Assembly (NCBI GenBank): GCA_944739405.2
Contig: OX123182.2
Span: 94,604,051 to 94,668,050, forward strand
DNA: 64,000 bases
Reading direction: 5' to 3'
DNA from: Euclidia mi
Taxonomy: Eukaryota > Arthropoda > Insecta > Lepidoptera > Erebidae
The notes beneath the pieces are model-generated. The model worked only from the letters and a program-made list of their open reading frames with translations. It ran no database searches and was not told the origin of the DNA. The position numbers and the translations under genes were made by a program. Positions 1 to 11,190 of the stretch are shown here, piece after piece (the first letter of the stretch is position 1; each line of letters opens with the position of its first letter).

Positions 1-974
1 TCGCCGATATCTCGCTGAAAAATCAACGCAGACGTCTGAAGTTTTTTGTAAATCCCAGATTTTAATTTGTCAAAACTACTAAAAATAAAAAAATACATCC
101 TAGGTTCATATTTCAGGAGCTGTAATACTAAAACGTCATGGCCGCGCCATTGAAACGGTGAAAAAATGCGTAATCTACAGCTCCTGAAATGTGAACCTAG
201 GGTTTTCATGTGCATTTTTACCTGTTTTGACAAATTCAGATCTAGGTTTTCAAAAAACTTCAGACCTCTGCGATGCTTTTTTCGGCGAGATATCGCCGAT
301 TACGTATTTTATCACCGTGACAATGGCGCGGCCATGGCGTATTAGTCTTTATATCTCCAGAAATATAAACCTAGGATTTTTTGTTTTATTTTTACTAGTT
401 TTGACAAATTCAAATCCAGGTTTTACAAAAATATTCAGAAGTCTGCGTTGCTTTTTCAGCGAGATATCGGCGAAAATGTGTTTTTTACCGTTTCAATGGC
501 GAGGCCATGGCGTATTAGTCTTAAAGCTCCAGAAATATAAACCTAGGATATTTTGTTTCATTTTTACTGGTTTTGACAAATTCAAATCTGGGTTTTACAA
601 AAAACTTCAGACGTCTGCGTTGCTTTTACAGCGAGATATCGGTGAAAATGTGTTTTTCACCGTTTCAATGGCGCGGCTATGTATTATTTAGTGTTACAGC
701 TCCTAAAATATAAGCTCAGGATTTTTTTCTATATTTTTACAAATTCAATCTGTTACTTACCAAAATTTCAGGTCTCTGCAATACTTAGTTTTAAAGATCT
801 CCGTGGCCGCGCGGTTCGGAGCGTTTCAATGGCGCGGCCACGTTCAAACCCTTATAACTTTTTAAACATAGCTTTGACAAATTTATGGTTTTGGGAGTCT
901 ACTTTTACAAATTTTTACAAAATCTTGTCACCATTTTTTTTAAAGAAAAACGTCGTGGCCGCGCCATCGAAACG
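1..974. repeat. ~172-bp tandem repeats with a 20-bp GC-rich core
   Basis: Near-identical units follow one another with a period of 172-174 bp, measured between the GCGAGATATCG blocks at about 285, 459 and 631. Each unit carries a core close to CGTTTCAATGGCGCGGCCAT, in plus orientation near 311, 489, 661 and 822. The first unit (1-170) and the last core (954-974) are inverted. Long open frames here arise from the repetition and are not convincing proteins. The family reappears in opposite orientation at 48990-49575. Confidence 0.8.
822..974. repeat. 153-bp unit bounded by 21-bp inverted repeats
   Basis: The core at 822-842 and its reverse complement at 954-974 match at 20 of 21 positions and enclose an AT-rich interior. 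This resembles a small MITE-like unit embedded in the 172-bp array. The same unit lies at 49000-49152. Sequence beyond the outer core (after about 977 here, before 49000 there) is unrelated between the two sites, so the core marks a true boundary. Confidence 0.6.
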
Positions 975-1120
975 GACACGTCCCGTTGACCTAATTTCGC
1001 GAGACTGTCGAAGTGACGAGCGGCAAATTGCAACCGACCCCCGCCCCTACCCCTGTCGCCCCGCGTTGCTATGCGCGTACGCCGGGGGCGGGGTCTGTAC
1101 CTACAGTGCAATGTTTATCT
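975..1120. other. GC-rich spacer next to the duplication boundary
   Basis: A short GC-rich stretch with opposing C-rich (about 1036-1056) and G-rich (about 1081-1093) runs that form an imperfect inverted repeat. It lies between the tandem repeats and the first base shared with the downstream copy. It has no counterpart beside copy B. Confidence 0.5.
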
Positions 1121-4100
1121 TTGTGTGTCGTGTGTTTAATATCTATCTGTGTAGGTATGTGTGTGAAACGATCGAACATACATCGGCGCGCACGATTTCT
1201 TTCATAACTACGAACTCTCGTACCAATAATTTAATATTTTTGTTACGATTTTTATAGCTTAGATTTCAAATTTTATTAGCTGGTTAGGTTCTGTAAACGA
1301 TAAGTAATAAGATGGCTTTCGCTTCAAAACCAATTAAAAATCAGCGTGTATTATATAGAACAAATGGGCGCGTAAAATGCATAGATTCTGTACCTAATTA
1401 AAAAGAAAGGTAACTTTGAGCCTCAATATCTCCTGAAGAAGAAATTTCTCAACTATAGTGCCGAAGTAAAGAATATTCGTAATGATGAAATGGGATTTAA
1501 ATTTTCATTAAGGGTCTTTTTACACCCCGTATAAGAATAACATCAATCTTACATCGTTTTTACTTAGACATGGGTGCACAATATATACAAAATAATAGTA
1601 AAATACAACTAAACATTAACAAAATTGAAAATCGAATACTCATATCAGTACATAACTAGGCTATCCCGTCAAATCTTATTAGACTACTAAGCAGAGCCTG
1701 GGTTCTAAGACAAAAAGTCGTGGCTGTAACCCTGGTAACGTTAAGACCATTATAATGACACATTTAAGTACTTACTCTAACTGAATAACTTGTGAGCAGC
1801 ACATGTCCTTTAGGTCTTTATATTTTATTAAGCACACTTTTCATTGCATCATCTAAAACGATCTTGTGCCTATCAAGCCGGCTCCGCCTGTCCTTCCCTT
1901 AAAATTATTTTTTTATCCTGTCTCATCCATGCATACATTTCTCATCCATGCAGTCTATCAACAACTTATTAATATATGTAACTCAAAATGAGTTAAAACA
2001 GCAAGTGTGTAAATGTACATAGTTTGGCATACTTCAAATTTCTCGCAGTGCTTGTCGCTGGGAGCTTGTAGAAAATGGCAGACTACTTAAAAGTATGACT
2101 TAGTTTTTTATTATCAGGGCGTAATATAATATCGCATATCGAATAAACATGTCTGTTTTTCCAAAAAATGAGTAAATTTATCCATTTACTTGTAACCATA
2201 ATACGAATTCTGGTTATTTTGGAACTAGATGATGTTGTGTGCATGAGGTAGAGTATTTTTATATAATTTATTAGTAGGAAACAGCATTGAAGTTAGTACT
2301 GAAACTAACTGGATTAGACCTGTGGTTACACTTCTAACCGTTTGAGCTGTATTAACGATGAATTTAAAAAAACTTAATGGATTTTCAAAAAAAATTAACT
2401 TGTTCGATAACTGTAGACAACTTCGGTAGACTAACGAACATGATATTCGGTATTGAGCTATTACAGATCCTTTCTTTTCTTTGTCCCGTCATGTTTGTAT
2501 AGAATTTTTTCCCATGTATCAAATTTACGACTGGTTCCTATGTACAAGGAGGCAAAGACGATTCAATCCAGTTTATCCTCCATTCGTAACTAAAATATAA
2601 AAAAAATCTTTTGCACAAATAATTTTAACAAACTATTTTAAGGCGTTCTTTGAAACACTAAAGTTTGCAATAATTTTTTTTTTAAATCTTTAGAATTAAA
2701 GATTTTTTCACTTGAACGTCCCCATCTTAACATTGAACCCACAAATTGTTTCACAGACCCCGGCGAAAACTGTCCTTTTTTAACCTCAGACGCTTAATAC
2801 TTCAATAATGTTCGTAATAAAACGTCGTTATATTCCATAAAGCCTCTACTTTTTGTTGCTCAATATTGCATAAAAATCGATTACTCTGTGAATACTAATT
2901 ACGGTAATCGTCTTTTTGCGCAGGAGTTGCGTTTCTAAACAACTCCATCGAAAAACATTCTAAATAATCATCGATCGCTATTAACTATGAACTGAGTTAA
3001 AAGTAATAAATACAATAATCTGTGTTAATTTAGGAACTTAAAGTTGTATATAGTGAAGTAGTACTTGTAAAACATCGTCACTTACCAGAATTGAAATCTT
3101 GATTTGCAAACGCGGTAAGTAAGTTTGAAAACGCTGAACTGAGATCAGGCTCTTCTGCATCTACTTGAATCATATTTAGTATTTTGCGCTATCCTGATAT
3201 CTTTAAAAGTATCCTTTTATATTTAAAATAATGAATATATTGAATTTTCTTAAATATCATGTAAATTAAGCATAGAACAAGAAAACGCCCCAATTTTTTT
3301 CTACTTCCAATGAACATCGGCCAGACTGATGATCGATCGCGGCGCTCGCGCCACCCGTACTCCCCGTGCCCCGTCCCTTGTATACGTCGTGCGTTGTTGC
3401 GCGGAACAAATATCAGATGAACGTTATTTGATTCTATATCTCCGAAAGTAAATAAGATACGAACATTCTAAAAACACATTTTTGTAGAGTTTGTATTCCT
3501 TATCCCATTTAGCTATTAAACGCGATTTTGGTTTATGGTCACATGGAACTCTATTCTACGGATAGGTCGATACACGCTTTCGAATTTATAATATTAGTAG
3601 GGTTTTTGGACTTATGATAAATGTTTGAATGTTGGCATGTAAATGCATACGTTATAAATTTTCAGATTCACAATGATAATTGCAAATTGTAATACTGCAA
3701 TAATTTGAACTGTATAAAGGAATGAATTCGTCATAAGGATGGTTTTCCTCACATATGATAACTTTCGTAATACTCTTCATTCTAATCAGAAAATATTCCG
3801 GTATCAAGTCAGTCATATATTATTAACTTTATCATACATATACGTACCTGCATCGCAAAGCAAAACAAAATATCAGTATTATTCTCATCGTGTAACTGAG
3901 ATACAAGTTCGCAGACCGTTCTTAAAGGATCCGGTAATTGCCGCCGAAGATTAATCTAGATAAGATGAAAGAGACAAAATCTTTCGCCGCCAAACATGAA
4001 GTATTGAGCCCATGGACGCACCTCTGCTGTTGTTGTTATGGAACAATTTCTGTAACTTTGTTATTTTAGCTGATTTTGTTTGGTTGAATGTTGTATTAAT

Positions 4101-4432
4101 GTGAGAGTGACCTAAACTTCTGGGTGCTAAGTGGAGGATGGTGGACGCGAAAGTGTTTAAGTAGTTTGTCTTTATATAGGAGGTGGCTGTTTATTAAAAT
4201 TAGAATTTAGACATTTTGATGACTGATTTAAAGATTACATTGTTATGTGTCCTCATCGTCTGCGGTGTAACTGACAACGAATCCGTTACATAAACCGATT
4301 TGGAGATTGCATTTTGTCATCTGACAAGTATTAATTAAAAAAATGTATTATTATCTAAGAACAACCATAATAAGCACTATATACAACACCTACCTATACA
4401 TACTTACTTAGCGATACGATTAGAATAAAACA
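1121..4432. other. Non-coding stretch, no gene recognised
   Basis: AT-rich sequence without a recognisable protein. Short open frames here do not resemble known families. One at 3739-3954 differs in copy B by an inserted base and loses its upstream portion, which argues against coding. A GC-rich patch at about 3330-3400 stands out from its surroundings but matches nothing I recognise. Confidence 0.5.
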
Positions 4433-4639
4433 TCTGTATATATAAAATCCTTGCGTTACTGACTGACTGACAGACAAGCTACAGTCAAAACTATTGGGCG
4501 CAGGATGCTGAAAGTTGGCATGTATGTTGTTTGGGGACCGTAGGGGTGCACTAAGAAGCGGCCTCCCGATATTCCCACGGGATCAGACAAAACGGGCAAT
4601 TTAAAAAAATGTGCGGGCGTAGCCGCTGGCATCCTCTAG
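4433..4639 (+). mobile_element. Non-autonomous Helitron-like element
   Basis: The element begins TC (4433-4434) and ends CTAG (4636-4639). It sits between an A at 4432 and a T at 4640, which is the classic Helitron A/T insertion signature. A short GC-rich stem (GCGG...CCGC) lies just before the end. The interior carries phrases common in lepidopteran Helitron-like repeats, such as GGGGACCGTAGG and CACGGGATCA. It has no coding capacity, so it would depend on a transposase supplied elsewhere. Copy B has the same element at 52850-53056. Confidence 0.65.
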
Positions 4640-5028
4640 TAAACTAATATAATTCATACAGAAGTTTCTGTATTTACTGTATTTTGAGCCGTACACAACG
4701 AAATAAGGAAATATTCACTGTAACGTTTATGAAAGTTACTTCAAACATCTGAAACGAAATAATGTTTCAGAAACTGTGCAACATATTATTATCTAAACCA
4801 CATGAGTAGAAGTAAAACAATGTTTATATCATAATCGTGGCTCTTGATACAAAAGCTTGCTAGATTTGCGGCTACCCGCGCGAGCCACGGTGGACCGACG
4901 GCAATGTTACCAGACCACGTATCGTTTACCCCTATGTTTGTTTACCCTATAATGTGTGTAAGTTGACCGCGATTTGGTCTGTACTTGCAAACGATAGCGA
5001 CATTGTTTATTGTTTAAGATATTCAATT

Positions 5029-5064
5029 TTAGATTTCTGCGATAACCCTATCGCAGAAATCTAA
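5029..5064. other. Perfect 16-bp-arm hairpin
   Basis: Arms 5029-5044 and 5049-5064 are exact reverse complements around a 4-base loop (ACCC). The arm sequence is TTAGATTTCTGCGATA. It is conserved without change in copy B at 53446-53481. Function is unknown; it could be the remnant of a palindromic transposon. Confidence 0.7.
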
Positions 5065-5187
5065 GATAAGATTACCAAAGCGTTGTGGGTTTTCTTGTTA
5101 GCACATGTTGATCATGATAATCATTTCATTAGTACTGAGTCAAAAAATGATATGTATTCTTCTCCTTTTGCCTACCCTGTTCCCGTA

Positions 5188-5432
5188 TTACTTGGGGTCG
5201 GCGCAGTATGTCTTTGGCTTCCATTCTCTCCTATCAGCTGTCATCTGATTATTCACTCCCTTATCATTCAAGTCATCCTTCAGACAATCCATCCATCTTT
5301 TCTTTGGTCTTCCTCTTGCCTTATATCCCTAAACCCTTATATTCATCACCTTTCTAGTCACATGCTTTTCATCCCTCCTCATTACATACCCATACCACGC
5401 TAGACGATATCCTTTCAGCTTTTTTTGCACCG
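5188..5432 (-). pseudogene. RTE-type LINE reverse transcriptase, C-terminal remnant
   Basis: Read on the minus strand, this stretch encodes the end of an RTE-type non-LTR reverse transcriptase. Characteristic stretches include RLAWYGYVMRRDE, RGRPKKRWMDC and the terminal CADPK followed by a TAA stop. One in-frame TAG lies in the middle, just before the GRPKKRW stretch, and the upstream polymerase domains are absent. This is therefore a dead, 5'-truncated insertion. A plus-strand open frame over the same bases (5083-5403) is only the antisense shadow. Copy B carries an identical remnant at 53605-53849. Confidence 0.75.
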
Positions 5433-6825
5433 GTGCAGCTTTCAAACTTCCCCTATTGTGCGAATGAAAAAAATTCTGTGGGCAAAATAATACTTTACTA
5501 AAAATAGAGAACTATTTTTAGAACTTCAGGGACCATAAAAATTCAAATAAATATATCAAATAAATAGATCAAATGAATCAAAACAAATATATCATATATA
5601 CGCTTTCATTTTTGGTTGCATGTACTCAATAAATCCATTTTCGAGGCAAATATTGCTCGCTGTATAATTCCTAGATCCTACAAGTATGATACTAAATCCA
5701 TGGGTTATAGCACGGATAACGGCCAATATTCAGCGGATTATGGATAACAAATACTTATTTCATACCGTATATTTAACCCAATAGAAGTAAGAACCGATAT
5801 AATCCCATTCGTTTGTCCAAAGTGCCTCGTAAAATATTTTAATAGAAGGTGAATACTGCAGTGTGCCAACAGACATTTCTTTCTTTCCCAAAACAAATCA
5901 AAATAAATTACAAATTCTTGTTTACTCGTCCAGCTAAATGTAATCAATTCAATTCGATTGTGTAATGGATGGGCTCGGATCCATGGTATTTTGATGGACA
6001 GGACGCTTGATGACTTTTGGATTATTTCAGATTGTTGGTATGTACTTAGTAGATTTCTGTAAATGTTACGTCAAGCACATAGAAGAGCTAAAGAGCGTGG
6101 TGTGATAATGTGATACGGTGTGACTACTCAGTAAACCCACTCGGTGTACTTCGACTTGAATCACTTTCATGAGGTATTCTGCTGTGTGTGTCATTCATAA
6201 TATTTCTTTGAAGATACAAATACCTATATCATCATATGAGTGTGTACAAGCATGTGGATTAATACTTATTACCCACATACACAAGCGACATGATTACATG
6301 AAACAGCAAAAGCGAAAGTATCGTTAGACTTACGGCTCCGTAAACTTTTCGCCATTACAGCTGTTGTTGCCAAATAAATTCCTCTGCCCTTATACCCTTC
6401 GAACTTGTCTCTACGTATCATCACAATGTTTGTTCGGTTGTTTATTCAATACTTTTGTTGTGTGGATTACAATACGATTTGTTGTAGTGGTGGATATTTT
6501 ATGAGGTTCTGCTATGGTAGCTTGCGCCTTAGGTACTAGCCATTGGCATGAGATAGAAAGTTACACGAGATATAATAAGAAAGACAATATGAAAATAGGC
6601 GTAGAAGAAATAAGATTGAGAAGAATGTGCAACAATGACCCTACGGCAAGTGATGTCAGCAAAAACAATAGAAGGGATGAATAAATAGATTTTTTTTGTT
6701 CTGTACAAGAACTTGTCATTACTAGCTTTGTTGGTTAGTTATGCATCTAGCTAAACCATCTACTATATTCAGTACGTGTGTTAATAATTCCCTAATCTAT
6801 TCCGATCCAACTATGCATTTGATGG
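5433..6825. other. Non-coding stretch, no gene recognised
   Basis: AT-rich DNA without a recognisable gene or repeat family. It lies wholly within the tract where copies A and B show no difference. Confidence 0.5.
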
Positions 6826-6923
6826 ATGCGGGCGGCTCAAGATCGGTCTATGTTGCGAGCCTTGGAGAAAGCAAACGTCCAGCAATGCATGTCTATTGGC
6901 TGATAATGATAATGATGAAAACG
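6826..6923 (+). mobile_element. RTE-like LINE 3' end
   Basis: The stretch from GATGCGGGCGGCTCAAGATCGG to the tail TGATAATGATAATGATGA matches the layout of a common lepidopteran LINE 3' terminus. In that family a degenerate peptide 'DRS..SLGES' and 'CCAGCA..TGG' precede a (TGA)n-type tail. Only the terminus is present. Duplicated at 55243-55340. Confidence 0.5.
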
Positions 6924-7138
6924 TAGGTACTCTCTAAAAATGAGGATTAGAAGCTTGTTTGAAAATCCGCCGATTTCAAAGCTAGCACTTCAAAATGCGA
7001 GCACCAGCTAGTCTTTCATAAAAGCATTTTAGTTCTATTATGACGATTGTAAGAACATTTCCAACATGGTATTTATTGACACAAAAATAAACAAAATACA
7101 TCCAAAAGTCTTAAAAAATAACTGACATCGTAATTAAT

Positions 7139-7552
7139 TAAAGAAAAGCTTTGAGGAGTATGTGCGGAATAAGGCTGATAGACAAAGTGAAAAACAGTGT
7201 GATACGAGAGAAGTGTGGTCTAAAAGAAGATGTAGTGACAAAGATTGAAAAAGGAATGTTGCGTTGGTTTGGACATTTGGAACGGATGGATGAAAGAAGA
7301 AATACGAAAGGAGTGTACCGTGCGAGGATGAATGGAAATGTCGGTAGGGGACGCCCTAGGCGGACGTACGCCGACCAAATAGGTGACGTATTGAAAAAGG
7401 TCCAAATCAAAAGTACCCATAATCGACGCGCATGCATAATGAGGTTAATGAATGTCGAGGAAGCGAAAGAGGTATGTTTGAACCGAAGGATGTGGCGTTC
7501 CATAGTCTCTGCCCACCCTAATGGAAGACAGGCGTGACGATATAGATAGATA
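7139..7552 (+). pseudogene. LINE reverse transcriptase C-terminal fragment with GATA tail
   Basis: An open frame of 128 codons (7151-7537) encodes the C-terminal part of a non-LTR retrotransposon polymerase, with recognisable stretches KIEKGMLRWFGHLERMDERR and GRGRPRRTYADQI. It ends at a TGA and is followed by a GATA-type microsatellite tail (about 7540-7552), typical of a LINE 3' end. The catalytic reverse transcriptase domain is missing, so this is a 5'-truncated copy even though the remaining frame is intact. Copy B has an identical frame at 55568-55954. A third, more decayed member lies at 33283-33683. Confidence 0.75.
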
Positions 7553-8782
7553 GATTAAAGAAAATAAGAACGGAGTGCGGCCATAATGCTGATTGTGTCA
7601 GAAATTGTAAGCCCACTGAATGACGGTAACGAAGTAATTATGTACATTTTAAAACTGCATTCTGTACTTTGATATGGGTTAAATTGTGGTGTAACTTTTT
7701 ATATTATGGCCAATGCTTTTGGATTTATTTCTGTTTTGAAAATTCTACCCTATTTTCTCCTATGAGGACAGAAAATGTGTCGAGAGGGTACCTTTATTGA
7801 TATATAGACGTTATTTTCTTTTTTGTAAATATGTTTATGTACATAACTTAAGAAAATGGAAAGATCTTGTGTTGTAGGCCAAGACTCACTTTGGATCTAC
7901 TGGTCTTCGTACTCACCATGAATGAATGAATGCATAAATTTCATATTTCAAATCTAAAAATTATTGATTTGGTACATAAAAGTTATGCCTAAGACATTAA
8001 GTCGGCCTACGTACCACATTATTTTCTTTGTATTGTGCAGAAAGAAAATTAAGTAAAATAAAAAACGAAGAATGAATAAAAAAAACTTATGATGTCATTT
8101 TCATTTTCAGGTGATTTTGCTGCAAAAATGTGGATTACTCCACCCCTTATTTATCGAAATTTGTTTTTTTTTTCTGGAAATGAATCACTCCCAAATGTAA
8201 AGTTTAATTCCATTTGGTGAATCATTTATAACTTCAGACTGAATGTCTATTAAAATCGGTTATAAGCAAAATCTATCCTATTCACACGGTAGAACAACGA
8301 GATAAGTTGCCATGTCATTTCGCATTGTGCATGCCTTGCTACACTACATGTGTACGCAATCTATCTGATGAGTGTTATCTGACCCACCCCATAATGTGGG
8401 GAGGGAAGACTACGTTACCCATTCGAGGATTTAAAACAGGGTTTAATTCAGTTATGAGAAATATCATTCGATCGAATCACATCAACCAAAGGTCTTATCT
8501 ACCGATCGTAACTATTACTCCAGGATAGTTCGTGAAGCGGTTGAAATCAAAAAGCATAAAAAAATTTACCGGGAGGATGGATACAGACTGTCTGGAATGC
8601 AATCTAGTAATCAACAAATTTAATGTAAACCCAGCCGCAGTAACACAGCTCACCAGTGTGTAGGCGTCATAAGTGTTGTGTGTCGACGTACTGACAGTTC
8701 GTATAAAAATAAAACTAAAAAACAAGTGTGGGTAGCTGCCGAAACCCGCGCTTTGACCAAGGACGGCGCTGAGATGACATCA
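7553..8782. other. Non-coding stretch, no gene recognised
   Basis: No recognisable gene. Differences between copies A and B resume at 7703 after the identical tract. The open frame at 8307-8528 is conserved in both copies but resembles no family I know and is probably chance. Confidence 0.45.
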
Positions 8783-8995
8783 GGGGGCTTATTCACTATG
8801 ACCACTGAAATACCATGTTCAAGAAGGGTGTCGTCGTAACATGCACTAGACGTAAACGTGATTCAGTGACGTGACGTACCAATACAATCAAAATATTGTA
8901 TTCAGTATGCCATGCGATAGCTTGTCTATGCCTAGTTATCAATTTCACAACATTCGTTCATAAATCTTAATACCGGTTTTGCCGGCTCAGTTTCG

Positions 8996-9895
8996 TTTTT
9001 TTTTTATTGGTATTTTATTTATTAGGTAAATAACTTAATTTGGAACATAATAATAGAACATAATTTTGTAACTGAAGCTTTATCTAATCTAACCTAATCT
9101 AATACAAAAAAACATAAAACAAATCTAAAAGTGAAAATATTTACAAGGCGTCGTAAAATGCCTCCTCATCAATGTCATCGGGTAACGTGCCCAGAAGGCT
9201 GGCAGCATTGCCACGCTGGATGGCAATGCTGATTCTTTGAGCAAAGAATAAACCAGCCTTCTGGTCACGTGAGACGTCGATTAATCGTTTAGAAATTTCC
9301 CGGAATAGAGAACGAGCGCTCGGACCCCATGAGCCTAGCGTTTCCACCCCAAACGGCTCAAACACGTAATTACTCACTAAATTACAGTATTTGCGCCGTT
9401 TGAGGGTTTCCGCAGTTGCAGCAGCAGCGCCGGCATGGCCTCCCGTGCTTGGAACATGTGATGGCGCGAGGGTGTCTACGCAGGTTGCGTCCCACACCAA
9501 AGGCCTACCCATTTTCCAAGGCAACAATGATATACCATCAGGTCTCTTACCGTCGTCACGTACCAAACCATTTGGTTCAAGTATAGCTGATACGCCAGAC
9601 GCGACAAGAGCACGACGGATTATGTCATTTAGATGGGCATGACGAGGAATTCTACCAGCGCTTCTGCTGCAAGATAGCCCATGGTGTCCGAGGCTATCGA
9701 CGTCTTCTCCACAATGACATCGATGCGGAGAAACACACGGAGCACCTAAACGCAGACAGGTGGCAATACGGAATGTCTCATCGTCCAACATGGTTCCTGT
9801 GTTAGACGATGGTAGTGCCTGAAGTCATAGACCGGATTCCCACTCTCCCACAGCCAGCAAGCGAGCACGCTCTGTAACATTAAGAGATGTATCCA
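8996..9895 (-). mobile_element. LINE 3' fragment inserted in the terminal-inverted-repeat element
   Basis: Read on the minus strand, homology to a LINE polymerase C-terminus starts near 9895 with a segment like TERARLLAV. It continues through the 216-codon frame and ends in a 3' untranslated region closed by a poly-A (a T run at 8996-9005 on the plus strand; one base shorter in copy B). A TGA interrupts the frame just upstream of the annotated start, where related proteins usually have tryptophan (ESG.WL.ALP). Confidence 0.65.
9141..9791 (-). CDS. LINE C-terminal zinc knuckle plus endonuclease-like domain, intact 216-codon frame
   Basis: The frame begins at LDDETFRIA, a conserved point in this family. 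A C-x-C-x8-H-x4-C zinc knuckle follows (about residues 26-42), then RH..LNDIIRRAL, then KRPDG and WDAT (about residues 83-103), then K..KY and a terminal QRGNAASLLGTL. The knuckle followed by a PD...D-type core resembles the C-terminus of LINEs with a restriction-like endonuclease; that functional reading is my inference. The reverse transcriptase is absent and a TGA lies immediately upstream, so translation would need the internal start. Copy B (57564-58214) differs at six bases, four of them silent. Confidence 0.6.
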   Translation of the reverse strand: MLDDETFRIATCLRLGAPCVSPHRCHCGEDVDSLGHHGLSCSRSAGRIPRHAHLNDIIRRALVASGVSAILEPNGLVRDDGKRPDGISLLPWKMGRPLVWDATCVDTLAPSHVPSTGGHAGAAAATAETLKRRKYCNLVSNYVFEPFGVETLGSWGPSARSLFREISKRLIDVSRDQKAGLFFAQRISIAIQRGNAASLLGTLPDDIDEEAFYDAL

Positions 9896-10666
9896 AAATA
9901 CTTTTTCTTATTATGTTAAAAAGCGGCGCGTCCCACTTTATAAATATTATTTTACTAACTTGTAATTTTCACTATAAGCTACAGTACAAATAAAAAGGTA
10001 AATAAAACTTAAATTATATTATTTTAGTTCAATTTCGCCAGAAACAATATCAAAATAAAAAATTGATCTTAAAAGTTTATTTCATCTTTTGTACCTACTT
10101 AAATCAATTTTTGAACGATAACATCATAGAATTGTAAATTATGTAATCTGTGGATAACAGATATGACAGTTGCAGTCGCGCTACAATATAAAAAAATATA
10201 AGTGCAGTTAGTGCGGTAAATAGCCCAATTCAAACAGAATCTTATTAATCATAATGGATTTATAATTTATCCGAAGACGAGTGAGACGCTGGCGCCAGCG
10301 ACTGGCGTAAATTTTCATGAAACATAATATTTAATTAAACAACTTTGACACGGACACTGGTAAATAAAAAAGCTAATAAACTTAGTATTTAACCTCTAAC
10401 GGACACTGAAAATAATATAAAACAAATAAACTTAGTACCTACTTATTTAACCACTACCGTTTTACAATAAACGCGTTACGTGACCTCTTAGCTCACGATA
10501 TTATGACAACTAAAACCGCCTGCGAAACGTGCGCCACCGTGTAGACCGTGCTTGTCAAACTTGAAATTGGCATAGTGAATGCCGTAAACCAATACCGTGC
10601 CGACGTGGTTAACTAGCACGTTAAAACACGTTAAGATTTCAAAATTTTCATAGTGAATAAGCCCCC

Positions 10667-11069
10667 AGTCCTGCCACGACCATGTTAAACCGTCGGTATT
10701 TATACCTTAAATTAATTAAATATCGCCAATAAGATCTGTTTACATAAAATTGTATGATGTATACAAAAGTTTAAAATCGATTAATTAAAAAATGCCTAGA
10801 AAGAATTAGGAGGATGTTCTAATAATTTCTGAAAGTGAACATTTCTCAGGTGTCTTAGTGCTCTAGTTATCTTTCATATCTATCCCTGTTGATTAAGTTA
10901 CTGAGAGTATTAATTTCTTAAAAAATGAAAAGGTTTTTGACAAAGTATTTTCTAAAAGGTTTTCTTTGAATGTATTTGTTAGAGAATGATCAGCTAAGAA
11001 ATAATCTTATCAGCAGTGAGATTGATTTTAAATGGATACATTATGTTTGTTTTCAATAAATAGCTCTAA
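10667..11069. other. Non-coding stretch
   Basis: No gene recognised. Just outside the right terminus, copy B has a short palindrome (59101-59118) that is absent here. Confidence 0.45.
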
Positions 11070-11190
11070 AAACTATTGTATGTTCCTTGGGGACCGTTGC
11101 CCTAAGAAGTGATTGCGCGAAATTCGCACGGGATCACGAAGAACGATTAAATTAAAAAAATGTGGGAGCGCAACTATGTGCTTCCTCTAG
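11070..11190 (+). mobile_element. Helitron-like 3' fragment
   Basis: This is a relative of the element at 4433-4639. It shares AAACTATTG, GGGGACCGT, AAGAAG, CACGGGATCA and a terminal CTAG (11187-11190) followed by T. The 5' half is missing. In copy B (59501-59621) the terminal CTAG has mutated to CCAG. Confidence 0.5.

Larger units (their letters stand above)
8783..10666. mobile_element. 1.9-kb element with 19-bp perfect terminal inverted repeats
   Basis: GGGGGCTTATTCACTATGA at 8783-8801 is exactly reverse-complemented at 10648-10666. A related phrase, ATTCACTATGCC, occurs inverted again about 80 bp inside the right end, as subterminal repeats often do. With CA added on the left the end resembles hAT-type termini (CAGGGG), but I find no matching target-site duplication, so the superfamily is open. 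No transposase is visible. The only coding piece inside is a LINE fragment (8996-9895). The same element occupies 57202-59088. Confidence 0.65.

Noticed and set aside
191..691. A 166-codon open frame in the tandem repeats
   Set aside because: The frame is a by-product of repeated 172-174 bp units. Its peptide repeats with the DNA, has no recognisable domain and is broken in other units.
1..974. A CRISPR array
   Set aside because: The repeats are contiguous 172-bp units with inverted members, not short repeats with unique spacers, and the genome is eukaryotic.
5083..5403. A hydrophobic 106-codon plus-strand frame
   Set aside because: It is antisense to an RTE-type LINE remnant that explains the openness of the strand.
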